Source: Pelobacter propionicus DSM 2379 (lineage in GTDB: Bacteria > Desulfobacterota > Desulfuromonadia > Geobacterales > Pseudopelobacteraceae). From it: a DNA stretch of 64,000 nucleotides. The notes under the pieces were generated by a model, which saw nothing but the letters and a program-made list of their open reading frames with translations, was not told the DNA's origin and made no database searches. The position numbers and the translations under genes were made by a program. The stretch's first letter is position 1, and each line of letters begins with the position of its first letter. Location of the stretch: contig NC_008609.1 of the NCBI RefSeq assembly GCF_000015045.1, forward strand, positions 372,001 through 436,000. Reading direction: 5' to 3'. Of this stretch, positions 42,299-55,900 are shown piece by piece.

Positions 42299-43928
42299 GA
42301 CATCCCAAGACCAGGAATTTCAGGACATCCCCGAGGCGGTGGCCGAGCCGAAGCGGCGCTTTTCCCTGCAGCTGGTCTGGCTGATCCCCATCGTGGCGGC
42401 CATCATCGGCGGAACCCTGGCCGTCAGATCCTACCTGCAGCAGGGGCCGACCATCAGCATCAGCTTCAAGAGCGGTGACGGGCTGGAGGCGGGCAAGACC
42501 AAGATCAAGTTCAAGGATGTGGAGGTCGGCCTGGTCACGGAGATCAAGATTTCCAAGGACCTGAAGCATGTGATCGCCACCGCCGAGCTGGTCAAGGAGG
42601 CCACCCCCTACCTGGTGGAGGACACCAAGTTCTGGGTCGTGCGCCCCCATATCTCCGGGGGGAGCGTCACCGGACTGGGCACCCTGATGGGGGGGAGCTA
42701 CATCAGCATGGACGTGGGCACAGCAAAAAAAACACTGCGCAACTTCCAGGGGCTGGAGACTGCCCCGGTGGTTACCATGGATGAGCCGGGGAGCCGCTTC
42801 AAGCTGCACAGCCAGGATCTGGGGTCGCTGGACATCGGTTCCCCGCTCTATTTCCGCCGTATCAAGGTGGGGCAGGTGCTCTCCTACGAACTGGACAAAG
42901 ACGGCAGGGGGGTCACCTTCAAGGTATTCGTCGCCGCCCCCTACGACAGGTATGTCAGGGCCAACAGCCGCTTCTGGCATGCCAGCGGAGTCGATATTGC
43001 CATAGACGCCAATGGCCTGAAGGTGAACACCCAGTCGCTGGTCTCCATCATGGTGGGGGGGATAGCCTTCCAGACCCTGGATGAGGATGCCGAAGCCCCT
43101 CCGCCTGATCGGAACCTGGCCTTCACCCTCTGCGCCAACCGCGAAGAGGCGATGAAACAGCCTGATTCCTACAGCAATACCTACACCATGGTCTTCCACG
43201 AATCGGTGCGTGGCCTGTCGGTGGGGGCGCCGGTTGACTTCCGCGGAGTGATTGTCGGCGAGGTTACGGGAATCCAGGTGGAGTTCGACAGCCGCAGCAA
43301 GCAGCTCAACATGCTGGTGGAGACGCGGGTCTATCCCCACAGGATGACTTCGCGGTCCAGCCAAATGCTTGTAAGCAATCCGAGGGATCCCCAGAGTTAT
43401 ATCAACCAGATGGTTACCTACGGACTGCGGGGGCAGCTCAAGAGCGGCAACCTGGTTACCGGACAGCTCCTGGTCTCCCTGGACTTCTTCCCCCGCGCTT
43501 CCAAGGCCAGCATCAACTGGTCCAGCGATCCTCCCCGCTTCCCCACCACCCCCAGCAGCCTGGTGGAACTGGAGGCAACGCTGGGCAAGGTTATGAAAAA
43601 ACTGGAAAGACTGCCGCTGGATGAGGTGGTCGGCGATGTGCGACAGGCATTGCAGTCCTTCGACGCCACCATGAAGAGTACGGATCAGGTGGTCAAGCGG
43701 GCGGGTGGCGAGGTCGTGCCCGAGGCGCGGGCAACCCTGGAGGAGGCACGCAAGACGCTGCAAACGGCGAAAAAGGTCCTGGAGGACGACGCGCCGCTGC
43801 AGCAGGATCTGCGAGAAACATTGCGGGAACTGTCGCGCGCCGCCCAGTCGCTGCGGATGCTTACCGATCAGCTGGAGCGTCATCCCGAGTCGCTGATCAG
43901 CGGCAAGCCCGCCGCCAAAGGAGAGTGA
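42291..43928 (+). CDS. pqiB: PqiB-like MCE protein
   Basis: This 545-residue protein is nearly the same length as E. coli PqiB. It has one N-terminal membrane helix (FSLQLVWLIPIVAAIIGGTL) and three MCE domains, starting near GPTISISFKSGDGLEAGKTK, GSPLYFRRIKVGQVLS and GAPVDFRGVIVGEVTG. A C-terminal helical region with VKRAGGEVVPEARATLEEAR forms the needle-like coiled coil. MCE rings form a hydrophobic channel for lipids between inner and outer membrane. It overlaps pqiA and is followed by the lipoprotein gene after 1 bp. Confidence 0.9.
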   Translation: MTETSQDQEFQDIPEAVAEPKRRFSLQLVWLIPIVAAIIGGTLAVRSYLQQGPTISISFKSGDGLEAGKTKIKFKDVEVGLVTEIKISKDLKHVIATAELVKEATPYLVEDTKFWVVRPHISGGSVTGLGTLMGGSYISMDVGTAKKTLRNFQGLETAPVVTMDEPGSRFKLHSQDLGSLDIGSPLYFRRIKVGQVLSYELDKDGRGVTFKVFVAAPYDRYVRANSRFWHASGVDIAIDANGLKVNTQSLVSIMVGGIAFQTLDEDAEAPPPDRNLAFTLCANREEAMKQPDSYSNTYTMVFHESVRGLSVGAPVDFRGVIVGEVTGIQVEFDSRSKQLNMLVETRVYPHRMTSRSSQMLVSNPRDPQSYINQMVTYGLRGQLKSGNLVTGQLLVSLDFFPRASKASINWSSDPPRFPTTPSSLVELEATLGKVMKKLERLPLDEVVGDVRQALQSFDATMKSTDQVVKRAGGEVVPEARATLEEARKTLQTAKKVLEDDAPLQQDLRETLRELSRAAQSLRMLTDQLERHPESLISGKPAAKGE

Positions 43929-43929
43929 G

Positions 43930-44541
43930 ATGAACAACGGATTCAACCTGCCGAGAACGCTCATTCTGGTCATTGCAACCATCTGGCTTGCCGGTTGCGC
44001 ACGTTCGCCACAGGCCCGCTTCTATACGTTGAGCCCCCTTGGCCCCCAGGCAGCGAAACCGCCGGCATCGGCGGTAAGGCAGGTCTCCCTCAGTATCGCT
44101 CCGGTTGAGGTCCCCGACTACCTGAACCGTCCCCAGATCGTGACCAGGAGCGGACAGAACGAACTGAAACTGGCCGAATTCGACCGCTGGGCCGGTTCCC
44201 TTCCCGACAATATCGCCGCAGTGATGGCGGAGAACCTCTCCCTGCTCCTTGCCAGCGACCGGGTGCAGGCCGCACCCCGGGGACGGAACGAAAAAGCCGA
44301 CTATACCCTGGCCATGCGAATCCTCCGTCTGGACTGCGTGCCGGGGGACCAGCTGAGCATGAGGGTTCAGTGGACCCTTTCCGCCGCGGATGGAACCTGC
44401 GTCGCGGCGCGTGTGTCGACCTGTATGGAGAAGCTGAAAGATTCCCGCTACGATACGTTGGTGGCGGCCGTTAGCAGCGCTCTCGGGCAGGTGAGCAGGG
44501 AGATCGCCCGGGAGATCCATGATCCCATGAAGGCTGAGTGA
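43930..44541 (+). CDS. pqiC: PqiC-like outer-membrane lipoprotein
   Basis: This 203-residue protein has a lipobox (IWLAGCARS) and the family phrase ARFYTLSPLGP just after it, then VEVPDYLNRPQIVTR and LAEFDRWAGSLPDNI, all standard for PqiC (ABC-type transport auxiliary lipoprotein, DUF330). It caps the PqiB needle at the outer membrane. It starts 1 bp after the pqiB stop. Confidence 0.9.
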   Translation: MNNGFNLPRTLILVIATIWLAGCARSPQARFYTLSPLGPQAAKPPASAVRQVSLSIAPVEVPDYLNRPQIVTRSGQNELKLAEFDRWAGSLPDNIAAVMAENLSLLLASDRVQAAPRGRNEKADYTLAMRILRLDCVPGDQLSMRVQWTLSAADGTCVAARVSTCMEKLKDSRYDTLVAAVSSALGQVSREIAREIHDPMKAE

Positions 44542-44635
44542 GCAGTTTCGCCCATTGCTCATCCCCCAGCTGACACCGGCGGAAGCGGCAGGCCGGTCGC
44601 TCCCGCCACATTACGACGAGTGGAGAATACCATCA

Positions 44636-45760
44636 ATGAAACCTGCTACCCCCTCCGCGGACATCGCTCGCACCACCCTGGCGGTGCTGTTCATCGCTAT
44701 CCTGATCAGCGCCAGCTTCTGGGTGCTGCGCCCCTTTCTTACGGCGCTGGTCTGGGCAACCATGATTGTCATCACCACCTGGCCGCTGATGCTCTCGCTC
44801 CAGAAGTGCCTGTGGGGAAAGCGGGCACTGGCGGTTGCGGCAATGAGTGCCGCGCTCTTGCTCCTGCTGGTTATCCCCCTGACCCTGGCAATCGTCAGTA
44901 TCGTCGAACGCTCCGATGACATCGTCGGTTGGGCCAGGTCACTGGCCATGTACACGCCGGCACCGCCACCGGCCTGGGTGGAGCAGGTCCCTGTGATCGG
45001 GCCGAAACTGGCCGAACGCTGGCGCACTCTGGCGACGATCGACCCGGTGGAGTTGTCCGCCCGTCTGGCGCCCCATGTCAAGGCAATCGTCGGCTGGATT
45101 GTGGCCCAGACAGGGAGCGTCATGATGATGGTCGTGCAGTTTCTGCTGACCGTGATCATCAGCGCGGTGCTCTACGCCAGCGGTGAGAAAGCGGCCATGG
45201 GGGTCCGCCTCTTTGCCCATCGGCTTGGCGGCAAGAGCGGTGAAGACGCCTCCATCCTGGCCGCAAAGGCCATCCGCGGCGTTGCCCTCGGCGTGGTCGT
45301 CACCGCCCTGGCCCAGGCCCTGCTGGGCGGCATCGGTCTGGCCCTGTCCGGGGTTCCGGCAGCCACGCTGCTGACTGCGGTCATGTTCATCCTCTGCGTG
45401 GCCCAGCTCGGTCCCTCCCTGGTGCTCATCCCCGCCGTTATCTGGCTCTTCTGGAAAGACCAGACCATGTGGGGCTCTATCATGGTGGTCTGGGCGGTTG
45501 TCGTGGGCACCATGGACAATTTCATCCGGCCGATCCTGATCAAGAAGGGCGCCGACCTGCCCCTGCTCTTGATCTTTGCCGGGGTGATCGGCGGCTTGAT
45601 CGCCTTCGGCGTGATCGGCCTGTTCATCGGGCCGGTGATGCTGGCCGTGACCTACACCCTGCTGGTTGCCTGGGTGATGGGGCCGGAGCCGACGGAGGAG
45701 GCCGCTGCTGGAAGCGATTTCGGTACGGGTCACCCTCAACGGGAAGACAGCGCCCTGTGA
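44636..45760 (+). CDS. AI-2E family transporter (YdiK-like permease)
   Basis: This 374-residue inner-membrane protein has about eight transmembrane segments and the family blocks SFWVLRPFLTALVWATMIVI near the N-terminus and PILIKKGADLPLLLIFAGVIGG, FIGPVMLAVTYTLL near the C-terminus. The name comes from TqsA, but most members move unknown substrates or act in sodium/proton exchange. Length matches E. coli YdiK. The ATG at 44636 has GGAG 10 bp upstream, and an in-frame extension further upstream is not supported. Confidence 0.85.
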   Translation: MKPATPSADIARTTLAVLFIAILISASFWVLRPFLTALVWATMIVITTWPLMLSLQKCLWGKRALAVAAMSAALLLLLVIPLTLAIVSIVERSDDIVGWARSLAMYTPAPPPAWVEQVPVIGPKLAERWRTLATIDPVELSARLAPHVKAIVGWIVAQTGSVMMMVVQFLLTVIISAVLYASGEKAAMGVRLFAHRLGGKSGEDASILAAKAIRGVALGVVVTALAQALLGGIGLALSGVPAATLLTAVMFILCVAQLGPSLVLIPAVIWLFWKDQTMWGSIMVVWAVVVGTMDNFIRPILIKKGADLPLLLIFAGVIGGLIAFGVIGLFIGPVMLAVTYTLLVAWVMGPEPTEEAAAGSDFGTGHPQREDSAL

Positions 45761-45818
45761 CCCTGCCTGTTGGGCAGGGCCAGGGGACCATGAACATACA
45801 TCCGAAGGGAGTACCGTC

Positions 45819-48578
<2,760 letters not shown>

Positions 48579-48639
48579 CGGGCGGCGGAAGGGTGCCCGG
48601 CTGCCTGTTTTCTACCAGCCGGGAGATAAGGAGCATGCC

Positions 48640-50118
48640 ATGAGCGCGTGGCCGCAACATCCGCTTATCTACGAGATCAACACCTGGGTCTGGCTCCGGG
48701 AGCTTGGTCAACAACTGGGCGAGCCGCTGACCCTGGCCAGCGTCCCCAAGAGCGTGTGGGACGACATCGCCTCCTTAGGCTTCGATGGGGTCTGGCTGAT
48801 GGGGGTCTGGGAGCGCAGTCCCGCCGGCATCCAGGTGTCCATGGCCAACCAGGGACTGCTGGATGACTTTTCCCGGGCCCTGCCCGACTTCAGGGCGGAA
48901 GACAACGTCGGTTCCCCCTACTGCGTGCGCAACTACGAGGTGGACCCTTGTCTGGGGGGGAGGGAGGGGCTGGCGGTTGCCCGTCAGGAACTGGCCAGCC
49001 GGGGCCTTGCCCTGATCCTGGACTTGGTCCCCAACCACGTGGCTCCCGACCACCCCTGGGTGACGGAGCATCCCGACTACTTCATCCGGGGGGATTACGG
49101 CGATGTTATGCGGGAACCGGCGTCGTTTCTGACTACAGGAGGGCATGTGTACGCCTGCGGCCGGGATCCTTTCTTCCCGGCCTGGCCCGACGTCCTGCAG
49201 CTGAACGCCTTCGATCCCGGCCTGCGGGCCGCGGTGAGGGAGACGGTTGGCTCCATCGCCGACCAGTGCGACGGCGTGCGCTGCGACATGGCCATGCTGG
49301 TCATGAACCACATATTCCAGCGCACCTGGGGGGAGCGGGCCGGGGTACCCCCTGCCGTTGACTACTGGCCGGAGCTGATCGGTGCGGTGCGCGCAACCCA
49401 CCCCGGCTTCCTCTTCATGGCCGAGGCGTACTGGGAGCTGGAGTGGGAACTGCAGCAGCAGGGGTTTGACTTCTGCTACGACAAGAAGTTGTACGACCGG
49501 CTGGAGCACGGCCCGGCCGAGAACGTCCGACTGCACCTCTGCGCCGAGGCGACCTATCAGGAGCGGCTGGTGCGTTTCATCGAAAACCACGACGAGCCGC
49601 GGGCCGCCGCCACCTTCTCGCCGGAGAAGGAGAGGGCCGTTGCCCTGCTCACCACCACCCTTCCGGGGGCGGCGCTGCTCCACGAGGGGCAACTGGAGGG
49701 GCGCAGGGTAAGGCTTCCCGTGTTCCTCGGCCGCCGTCCTGCCGAGGAGGTTGACCATAAGTTACGGGCATTCTACCAGGCCCTGCTGGTGGTAATCGCC
49801 CGTGAAGGGGTGCGCGGCGGTCGTTGGCGCCTCTGTGAACGGAGCGGCTGGCCGGACAACGCCAGCCACCTGAATATCGTTGCCCACTGCTGGAGCGGGG
49901 AGAAGAGCCGCCACCTGATCGTCGTAAACTTGAGCGCTACCGCCGCCCAGGCCCGCGTCCAGCTGCCGTGTGAGGAACTGCGGGGGAGAACCTGGCGTCT
50001 GGTGGATCTGCTGACCGCTGAGAGCTGGGACCGGGACGGGGACGAGATGACGGGGGCGGGGCTGTATGTCGACCTGGGGCCGTGGAAATGCAACATCTTC
50101 CGGCTGGAGCCGCTGTGA
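48640..50118 (+). CDS. GH13 alpha-amylase-family glycosidase
   Basis: This 492-residue protein has a GH13 barrel starting PLIYEINTWVWL. The catalytic residues are present: nucleophile Asp216 in CDGVRCDMAM, acid/base Glu262 in FMAEAYW and third carboxylate Asp318 in FIENHDEP. The LDLVPNHVAPDHPW motif (region I) is intact. A beta C-terminal domain follows. No signal peptide is found, so it is cytoplasmic, fitting glycogen or maltodextrin turnover. The start ATG at 48640 follows AAGGAG by 6 bp. The VRCD in place of the usual FRxD is a mild deviation. Confidence 0.87.
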   Translation: MSAWPQHPLIYEINTWVWLRELGQQLGEPLTLASVPKSVWDDIASLGFDGVWLMGVWERSPAGIQVSMANQGLLDDFSRALPDFRAEDNVGSPYCVRNYEVDPCLGGREGLAVARQELASRGLALILDLVPNHVAPDHPWVTEHPDYFIRGDYGDVMREPASFLTTGGHVYACGRDPFFPAWPDVLQLNAFDPGLRAAVRETVGSIADQCDGVRCDMAMLVMNHIFQRTWGERAGVPPAVDYWPELIGAVRATHPGFLFMAEAYWELEWELQQQGFDFCYDKKLYDRLEHGPAENVRLHLCAEATYQERLVRFIENHDEPRAAATFSPEKERAVALLTTTLPGAALLHEGQLEGRRVRLPVFLGRRPAEEVDHKLRAFYQALLVVIAREGVRGGRWRLCERSGWPDNASHLNIVAHCWSGEKSRHLIVVNLSATAAQARVQLPCEELRGRTWRLVDLLTAESWDRDGDEMTGAGLYVDLGPWKCNIFRLEPL

Positions 50119-50173
50119 GAGGTCCCATGGGACAGGCCTGATCCGGAGGGTGATGGTGGAGGAGAAACGACAG

Positions 50174-51244
50174 ATGGTACTGAATATTCGGATCCTCGCT
50201 GCGGCGGCACTGATGGTAGCGTTTCTGACCGGCTGCTCCGGCCTTGGTCCGGCTACCGTTGCCCGCGACCGCTTCGATTACACCGCAGCCATCTCGGAGT
50301 CGTGGAAGCGGCAGATGCTGCTCAACATCGTCAAGATCCGCTACGGAGACGCGCCCATCTTCCTGGACGTGGCTTCCATCATCAACCAGTACCAGGTCTC
50401 CACCGCCCTGAATGCCGCCTTCGGCTGGTCGTACCCCCCCCAGGCCAACAGCCAGCTTCTGGGCGTGGAGGGCAACTTCATCGACCGCCCCACCATCACC
50501 TATACCCCACTGACCGGAGAGAAGTTCGCCCGCAACCTGATGACCCCCGTGGCACCGGCTACGGTGATGAGCCTGGTGGAGGGGGGCTACCCCATCGACC
50601 TGGTCTTCCGCATCCTGGTCCACTCGGTCAACGGCATCCAGAACTCCTTCGGAGGGTCGGCCCGGGCGCGGAAGGCCGACCCGGAGTTTTACCTCATCCT
50701 GGAGAAAATGCGCCATATCCAAGCCTCGGGTGCCGTTGCCCTGCGGGTCAGGAAGATGGAGAACCGCGACGCCCTGATGATGGTCTTCCGCAAGCGTATG
50801 GACCGGGAAACGGAGCAGGCATCGCGGGAGGTGCGGCGCATGCTCGGCCTCAAGGAGGAGGGGGGAGAATTCCGTGTTGTCTACGGATCGGTGTCAGGCA
50901 GTGACGAAGAGGTCGCCCTGCTGACCCGTTCGATCATCGAAGTCTTGAGCGACATCTCCGCCACCATCCAGGTGCCGGCCGAGCATGTGACCGAGCGGCG
51001 AGTGCCTGCGACCATGGAACCGGAAGGGGAGGGGATCAGGGGGACCATGATCCGCATCCTCTGCTCCACGGCAAAGCCTGACGACGATTTTGCCGCCGTG
51101 CCGTACCGGGGCCGCTGGTTCTGGATCGACGACCGGAATTACGTCTCGAAAAAACTCTTCTCCTTCCTGATGTTCGTCATGACCCTGACCGAGACCGGCG
51201 GCAAGGAGGGGGCACCCATCGTCACCATCAATGCCGGCGGATAA
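50174..51244 (+). CDS. orphan lipoprotein of unknown function
   Basis: This 356-residue protein has a lipoprotein signal (LMVAFLTGCSGLG, lipobox LTGC) and a globular domain with ESWKRQMLLNIVKIRYGDAP near the N-terminus, a 'W...Q.LLNIV..RY.D.P.FL...S....Q' pattern that I recall from conserved lipoproteins but cannot name. A C-terminal block contains RGRWFWIDDRNYVSKKLFSFL. The ATG at 50174 is favoured by GGAGGAG 9 bp upstream, while ATG 50153 lacks one. It follows the GH13 gene by 55 bp, but a functional link to glycan metabolism is not evident. Confidence 0.7.
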   Translation: MVLNIRILAAAALMVAFLTGCSGLGPATVARDRFDYTAAISESWKRQMLLNIVKIRYGDAPIFLDVASIINQYQVSTALNAAFGWSYPPQANSQLLGVEGNFIDRPTITYTPLTGEKFARNLMTPVAPATVMSLVEGGYPIDLVFRILVHSVNGIQNSFGGSARARKADPEFYLILEKMRHIQASGAVALRVRKMENRDALMMVFRKRMDRETEQASREVRRMLGLKEEGGEFRVVYGSVSGSDEEVALLTRSIIEVLSDISATIQVPAEHVTERRVPATMEPEGEGIRGTMIRILCSTAKPDDDFAAVPYRGRWFWIDDRNYVSKKLFSFLMFVMTLTETGGKEGAPIVTINAGG

Positions 51245-51670
51245 TTTCCCCGCCGTTACAGTGGGCAAGCCGACGCCAGCCTGGGCTCTGGTTGTCAAGG
51301 CGTGCGGCAGCAAAAAGGGGGCGCCAATGGCAGTTGCGTCCCTGCAGACTGCCAGGAAAGCACTTCTATCGGGAGGACTGAATATCAACTCACGGATGAT
51401 ATGTCGTCTCTGGCTATCCGGGTGGCTGCGTATCCGTCGCTGGTCCGTGGCTATGGTTGATTGAAATACGCCCGGTTAGCGCCCGACTGGAGTTGCGCAC
51501 GTAGCTGGCATGTTTTTGGCAAATTACGAGAGTCGAGCTGTCCAATTGGTACCGGCAGGCAGCAGTTCATGAGCAGCTTTTGTCCAGTTCGCACAATGGA
51601 TTCAGCACGCCGAAATCCAGCAAACTGGTTTTCTCTTGTTTTAACTACTGGCATCTCATGGGGGTAGAGC
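51245..51670 (+). other. Intergenic region before the RND efflux operon
   Basis: This 426 bp stretch has no supported gene. It contains a good sigma-54-type promoter at 51506-51521 and about 140 bp of leader before the membrane-fusion protein gene. Confidence 0.5.
51506..51521 (+). promoter_or_regulatory. Candidate sigma-54 promoter of the RND efflux operon
   Basis: TGGCATGTTTTTGGCA has GG at 51507-51508 and GC at 51519-51520 with exactly 10 bp between. It matches TGGCACG-N4-TTGCA except at two positions. Predicted transcription start is near 51532. Confidence 0.55.
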
Positions 51671-52894
51671 ATGAAGAGTCTCAGGAGCGTCCGCACATTG
51701 TTCTGGTCGACCGGTTATGCCGGGCGGTGCTTCACGGCAGCCGCCTGCTTGGTTGCACTGCTGGCAAACGGCTGCGCCAAGAAGGAAAAGCCTGTCGCGT
51801 TACCTCCGCCGGCGGTCGAGATTGTCCAGGTCATTGCCAAAGACACGCCGATTATCTCCGAATACGTGGCACAGACCCAGAGTTCGCAGCAGGTGAGCAT
51901 CCAGGCCCGGGTAAATGGCTTCCTGGAAAAGCGGGCCTATACCGAGGGGAGTATTGTGAAGGCGGGTACCGTCCTCTTCCTGATGGACAAGAAACCGTTT
52001 CAGGCCCAGGTGGATGCCGCGAGCGCGGCACTGGATCGGCAAAAGGCCGCCATGAAGACGGCCCGCCTCAATCTTGATCGCACCAAGCCCCTGACTGAAA
52101 AGAACGCCCTCTCCAAGAAGGACCTGGATGACGCCACCGGCGCCTATGAATCGGCGGCAGCGGCTGTGGAGGCGGCCAAAGCCCAGCTGCTGACGGCGCG
52201 GCTCAACCTCTCCTACTGCACCATAACCTCCCCGGTGAACGGCATCACCAGCGCCGCCCTGCAGCAGGAAGGCGCCTACATCAACACGCAGAACAGCCTG
52301 CTGACCACCGTGGCGGTCCTCTCACCCATCTGGGTCAACTTCAGTTTGTCGGAAAACGAGTTGAAGGAATATAGCGATCAGATTGCCAAGGGACAGATCC
52401 GCCCCCCCAAAGGGCAGAATTACGAGATCGAGATCGTGCAGGTTGACGGCTCCATCTTCCCCCACTCCGGCCGCATCACCTTCGCCGACCCCTCCTTCAA
52501 CCCCCAGACCGGCACCTTCCTGCTGCGGGCCAGCGTCAACAACCCCAAAGGAGTCCTGCGTCCGAACCAGTACGTACGCGCCCGCATCAAGGGGGCCATC
52601 AGGCCCAACGCCATCCTGGTGCCGCAACGGGCGGTGCAGCAGGGGGCCAAGGGGCACTTCGTCTGGGTCGTGGACAGGGAGAACAAGGCGGAATCCAGGC
52701 CGGTGGTGGTGGGTGAACTGATGGGCAACGACTGGTTCATCAGCGAGGGGCTCAAGGCCGGCGAAAAGGTGGTGGTGGACGGCGGCATGACCCTGCGGCC
52801 GGGCATCCAAGTGGTGGTGAAGCAGGCTGGCGCCTCCCAGAGCGGCCCCGCGGCCGCCGAACCGAAACCGACCCCGGCGAAGAAGGCCGACTGA
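51671..52894 (+). CDS. RND efflux periplasmic adaptor, AcrA/MexA-like lipoprotein
   Basis: This 407-residue protein links the inner-membrane pump to the outer-membrane channel. It has a lipobox (VALLANGCAKK), a beta-barrel/lipoyl/hairpin layout with VSIQARVNGFLEKRAYTEGSIV and VLFLMDKKPFQAQVDAA, a coiled-coil hairpin (ALDRQKAAMKTARLNLDRTK), and a C-terminal segment with PNAILVPQRAVQQGAKG. All are typical of the HAE1 adaptor family. It is the first gene of a complete three-gene efflux operon and sits behind a sigma-54-like promoter. Confidence 0.92.
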   Translation: MKSLRSVRTLFWSTGYAGRCFTAAACLVALLANGCAKKEKPVALPPPAVEIVQVIAKDTPIISEYVAQTQSSQQVSIQARVNGFLEKRAYTEGSIVKAGTVLFLMDKKPFQAQVDAASAALDRQKAAMKTARLNLDRTKPLTEKNALSKKDLDDATGAYESAAAAVEAAKAQLLTARLNLSYCTITSPVNGITSAALQQEGAYINTQNSLLTTVAVLSPIWVNFSLSENELKEYSDQIAKGQIRPPKGQNYEIEIVQVDGSIFPHSGRITFADPSFNPQTGTFLLRASVNNPKGVLRPNQYVRARIKGAIRPNAILVPQRAVQQGAKGHFVWVVDRENKAESRPVVVGELMGNDWFISEGLKAGEKVVVDGGMTLRPGIQVVVKQAGASQSGPAAAEPKPTPAKKAD

Positions 52895-52909
52895 CAGAGG
52901 AGGGGCAGC

Positions 52910-55900
52910 ATGTTTTCCAAGTTTTTCATCGAACGGCCGATCTTCGCCACGGTCATCTCCCTGATCATCGTCATCGCCGGCCTGGTGGCGATGAAGGCCC
53001 TGCCGGTGGCCCAGTACCCCACCATCACGCCGGTGACGATCCAGGTGACGACCACCTATCCCGGCGCCGACTCCAAGACGGTGGGTGACTCGGTGGCCGC
53101 CCCCATCGAGGCGCAGATCAATGGTGCCGACAACCTGCTCTACATGACCTCAACCAGCTCCAATACCGGTCAGATGACCATCACCGCCTACTTCGCCCTC
53201 AATGTCGATCCTGATATCGCCCAGGTGGACGTGCAGAACCGGGTCAACCTAGCCATGCCCCAGCTCCCCGATGCGGTCAAGACGTACGGCGTCTCGGTGC
53301 AGAAAAAATCGTCAAGCCCCCTGATGATCATTTCGCTCTACAACAAGGACGGCCGCTACACACCGGAGTATGTGAACAATTACGCCAATGTCTACGTGCT
53401 GGATGCCATCAAGCGGGTCAACGGGGCCGGACAGGCCCAGATTTTCGGCGTGCCGGACCAGGCCATGCGCATCTGGATGAACCCGGACCGCATGGCATCT
53501 CTCGGCATCACCACCAGCGACATCCAGAATGCGGTGGCCAAGCAGAATGCCCTGTTCGGGGCCGGACAGGTCGGTTCCCAGCCCAGCGACAAGTCGGTGC
53601 AGCTGACCTTTCCGGTGGTGACCCAGTCGCCCTTTGTCAAGCCCTCGGAATATGAGAATATCATCCTGCGCGCCAGCCAGGACGGCAGCGCCATCGTGCG
53701 CATCAGGGACGTGGCCCGCGCCGAGACCGGCCGGCGCCAGTACATCGACGACAACCGGTTGAACGGCTATCCCTGTGCGCCGATCATCGTCTACCAGCAG
53801 GCCGGCGCCAATGGGCTGGAAGTGTCCAAGGGGGTGCGCAAAGTCATGGAGGATCTGAAGAAGACCCTTCCCGCCGGCATCGAGTACACCATCTCCCTTG
53901 ATACCACCGAATTCGTGCGTCTCTCCATCGAGGAGGTCATCCACACCCTGTTCGAGGCCATCGTGCTGGTCATCCTGGTGGTCTATCTCTTCCTGCAGAG
54001 CTTCCGCTCCACCATCATCTGTACGGTGGCAGTCTTCGTCTCGCTGATCGGTACCTTCGCCGGCATGCTGGCAATGGGGTTCTCCATCAACCTGCTGACC
54101 CTGTTCGGCATCGTGCTGGCCATCGGCATGGTGGTCGACGACGCCATTGTGGTGGTGGAGAACGTGGAAAGCAACATGATCAAGAAGCACCTTCCTCCCA
54201 AGGAAGCCACCATCCTGGCCATGGAGCAGATCGGCACCTCCCTGATCGCGGTGGTGCTGGTCATGGCGTGCGTCTTCATTCCGGCGGCCTTCCTCCCCGG
54301 CACCACCGGACAGCTCTACAAGCAGTTCGCCATCACCATCGTTGTGTCCGTGGCCCTGTCCGGTTTCGTTGCCCTGACCCTGACCCCGGCCATGTGCGGC
54401 TTCATGCTCAAGCACAACCCGCCCCCCCAGAAGGGGTTCTTCGCCTGGTTCAACCGCATGTTCGACACGTTCACCCTGAAATTCGGTGACGCCGTGGTGC
54501 TGATGATCAAGCGCATGACCGTGGCCTTCGTGCTGCTGGCCGTGATGATGTTCGGCCTGGTGCACCTGTTCAAGACCATCCCCACCAGCTTCGTCCCCAA
54601 TGAGGACCAGGGCTACATCTTCACGCAGATCATGATGCCGGATGCTGCCAGCCTGAACCGTACCTCGGAGATGGCCATGAAGGTGGACGCGCTGTTCGCC
54701 AAGAACCCGGCGGTGGAGAACCGGACCATGATCGGCGGCTACAGCCTGATCGACAGCCAGTACAAGCCCAACGTTTCGACCTTCTTCGTCACGCTCAAGG
54801 ATTTCAAGGAACGCTATTCATCCGGGGATCGCGCCAAGAAGGAGAACGCTGAGGCCGTGCTGAAGCAGATCGGGGGGGCCGCACGCACCATCAAGGATGG
54901 GGTAACCATCCCCATCGCCCCGCCGGCGATTCCTGGTATCGGCACCACCGGCGGCTTCGAGTTCTGGATCCAGGATAAGGGGAGCGGCGAGCCGGCCCGC
55001 CTGTACGAGGCCACCCAGCAGTTCCTGGCCAAGGCGCGCCAGCGCCCCGAACTGACCGGGCTGAACACCACCTTCCGCGCCGCCTCCCAGCAGCTGAAGG
55101 CCGAGGTTGACCGCTCCAAGGCCGTGCTCTTGGGGGTGCCGGTGGAGGATGTGTACAGCGCCCTGCAGGCCCAGTTTGGTTCGATCCAGGTCAGCCAGTT
55201 CAACCAGTACAGCAGGGTCTGGAACGTCATCCTCCAGTCCGATGCCCCCTACCGCCGCACCCCCGCGGACATCACCCGGCTCTACACCCGCTCCACCACC
55301 GGCCAGATGGTGCCGCTGTCAGCCGTGGTCAACACCAGTTACGTGACCAACCCCGACCTGGTGCCCCACTTCAACGGCTTTCCGGCCGCCCAGGTCACCG
55401 GCAACGCCCAGGCGGGATTCAGCTCGGGCGAGGCCATCAAGGCCATGGAAGAGGTGGCGACGGAAGTTCTTCCCCAGGGGTACAGCTTTGCTTGGTCGGG
55501 CATGGCCTACGAGGAGAAGAAATCAGGCGGCACCTCCGCCGCTGCCTTCGCCTTCGGCCTGGTTATCGTCTTCCTCCTGCTGGCGGCCCAGTTCGAATCC
55601 TGGACCCTGCCCGGCTCGGTCATGACGGCCGTTCCCTTCGGCATCCTGGGCGCCCTGATGTTCAACTGGATGCGGGGCTTGAGCAACGACGTCTACTTCC
55701 AGATCGGCCTGCTGGTTCTGATCGGCCTGGGAGCCAAGAACGCGGTCCTGCGGGTGACCTTTGCCGTGGAACTGCGGGAACAGGGGCTCTCCATCATGGA
55801 CGCCACGGTGCGGTCAGGCGAGGAGCGCTTCCGCCCCATCATCATGACCTCCCTGGCCTTCATCTTCGGCGTACTGCCGCTGGCCATCGCCACCGGCGCC

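Noticed and set aside
42255-43982. 575-residue minus-strand frame opposite pqiB
   Set aside because: Shadow of the MCE gene with no recognisable domains.
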